64,000 bases of DNA from Parapedobacter indicus. Its GTDB lineage: Bacteria; Bacteroidota; Bacteroidia; Sphingobacteriales; Sphingobacteriaceae. Positions 63,129 through 64,000 of the stretch are shown here, piece after piece. The notes below the pieces were generated by a model. The model saw nothing but the letters and a program-made list of their open reading frames with translations. It made no database searches and was not told where the DNA came from. The stretch's first letter is position 1, and each line of letters starts with the position of its first letter. The translations under genes were made by a program, and so were the position numbers. The stretch lies in the NCBI RefSeq assembly GCF_900113765.1, contig NZ_FOQO01000003.1:1-64000 (forward strand). The letters run 5' to 3'.

Positions 63129-64000
63129 ATGATGTTTCTGAAGTCTAAATTCGGCCCGATGGCAATCATCGGTTTGCTTTTTTTCGTATTTGGATTCGTG
63201 AGCTGGCTAAATGCCATCCTGATTCCCTATTTCAAGTTCACACTCCAGTTATCGCTAGCCTCCGCCATGCTGGTGGCCTTCGCTTTTTACCTGTCCTATT
63301 TTTTCATGGCCATCCCCTCTTCGTGGGTACTCCATCGCCTCGGCTTTAAATCCGGGATGACCTGGGGCCTGTATGTTATGGCAATCGGGTCTGTCCTTTT
63401 CATCCCGGCCGCATATTTAATGAGTTTTCCCGTCTTCTTAATCGGGCTTTTTATACAAGCAACCGGGCTTACGATTCTCCAGACAGCGGCAAATCCATAC
63501 GTCACCATATTAGGCTCCATAGAAAGTGCGGCTACGCGGATGAGTGTGATGGGAATATGTAACAAGGTGGCCGGTGCTGTGGCTCCCTTGATATTTCTTC
63601 GAGTCGTTACTAAGGGGCCCAGTGAAATTGATGAAATCCAGGCAAGATTAGTGAACATGCCGGCGCCTCAGCAAGAAACGGTGTTGAGCAGCCTTACAGA
63701 CCGATTAATAATGCCTTACGGGGCAATGACGCTGATTCTAGTCGCATTGGGGATTCTCATATTCCGATCAGGACTCCCCGATATTCAGGAAGATAAATCC
63801 GGGTCGGATGAAAAAGTAAGGCTTACAGGGCTGTTCAAATTTCCCCAACTGATATTGGGATTTGTTGCGATTTTCTGCAGTGTGGGTGTTGAAGTCTTGG
63901 TCATAGACAGCATTATCAGCTATGCCGAGTTCCATACACTCCCGTTTGCAGAAGCCAGCTATTTCCCAACCTATATCCTTTTACTAATGATTGCCAGCTA
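63129..64000 (+). CDS. FucP/NagP-like MFS sugar transporter (C-terminus beyond the window)
   Basis: 290 codons are visible from ATG 63129. The helices GPMAIIGLLFFVFGFVSWLNAILIPYFK, LVAFAFYLSYFFMAIPSSWVL and IQATGLTILQTAANPYVTILG are typical of the fucose/glucose-galactose permease group, with the family motif QTAANPY. The conserved NxxL turn in helix 1 reads FVSWLNAIL. It would import a sugar with protons. It is cotranscribed with the dioxygenase-like gene upstream. Confidence 0.88.
   Translation, partial: MMFLKSKFGPMAIIGLLFFVFGFVSWLNAILIPYFKFTLQLSLASAMLVAFAFYLSYFFMAIPSSWVLHRLGFKSGMTWGLYVMAIGSVLFIPAAYLMSFPVFLIGLFIQATGLTILQTAANPYVTILGSIESAATRMSVMGICNKVAGAVAPLIFLRVVTKGPSEIDEIQARLVNMPAPQQETVLSSLTDRLIMPYGAMTLILVALGILIFRSGLPDIQEDKSGSDEKVRLTGLFKFPQLILGFVAIFCSVGVEVLVIDSIISYAEFHTLPFAEASYFPTYILLLMIAS

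Overview
The window looks like a chromosomal segment of a Bacteroidota bacterium, most likely family Sphingobacteriaceae (Parapedobacter, Pedobacter or Sphingobacterium-like; the genus is inferred). The evidence is two SusC/SusD pairs, an ECF sigma/FecR regulatory pair, LytTR two-component proteins, start sites mostly without Shine-Dalgarno sequences, and promoter boxes of the Bacteroidota type (TAnnTTTG) ahead of several genes. No rRNA, tRNA, CRISPR array or intact insertion sequence was seen.

Region 1 (1-22.4 kb) is a dense defence and toxin-antitoxin island. It carries a type IIG restriction-modification enzyme cut by the window edge, a tyrosine-phosphatase-like protein, a SocA/Panacea antitoxin followed directly by a 52-codon frame, an AlbA_2 ATP-binding protein with 12-bp tandem repeats, a two-gene operon of a giant exonuclease-RecQ-UvrD helicase and a viroplasmin-RNase H, an intact RhuM protein, an AbiEi antitoxin whose AbiEii toxin is truncated, a PIN toxin-antitoxin pair, a pRiA4b ORF-3-like protein, a frameshifted GHKL ATPase-nuclease and a membrane patatin. 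Broken copies of RhuM, AlbA_2, Fic and AbiEii lie between the intact genes, so the island has turned over repeatedly.

Region 2 (22.4-34.4 kb) begins with small accessory genes (DoxX-like protein, an SRPBCC relic, serine hydrolase, alpha/beta hydrolase). It continues into a polysaccharide-utilisation-type operon: ECF sigma, phosphodiester glycosidase, FecR, SusC with an STN signalling domain, SusD, and a second phosphodiester glycosidase that is a lipoprotein. The two glycosidases suggest a phosphodiester-linked glycan as substrate.

Region 3 (34.4-45.4 kb) is mostly housekeeping and signalling: an LpxL-type acyltransferase, an outer-membrane barrel, a LytTR regulator and its kinase, RsgA, a secreted LamG-like protein divergent from an HTH-membrane-LamG-like protein, a rifampin ADP-ribosyltransferase with an added N-terminal domain, a lipoprotein glycoside hydrolase and an ECF sigma factor.

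Region 4 (45.5-51.7 kb) is a second SusCD locus. Its SusC has lost the signal peptide at a deletion junction that also removed the 5' half of a divergent alpha/beta hydrolase.

Region 5 (51.7-64 kb) has a TPR histidine kinase and response regulator with a tiny secreted peptide, a membrane protein, proBA, and then a patchwork: an ACS-type MFS transporter of foreign look, a PH-domain protein, an O-methyltransferase, a VOC protein with a perfect Shine-Dalgarno site, and a CoA-transferase C-terminal fragment. It ends with a phytanoyl-CoA dioxygenase-like gene and a FucP-like sugar transporter cut by the window end.
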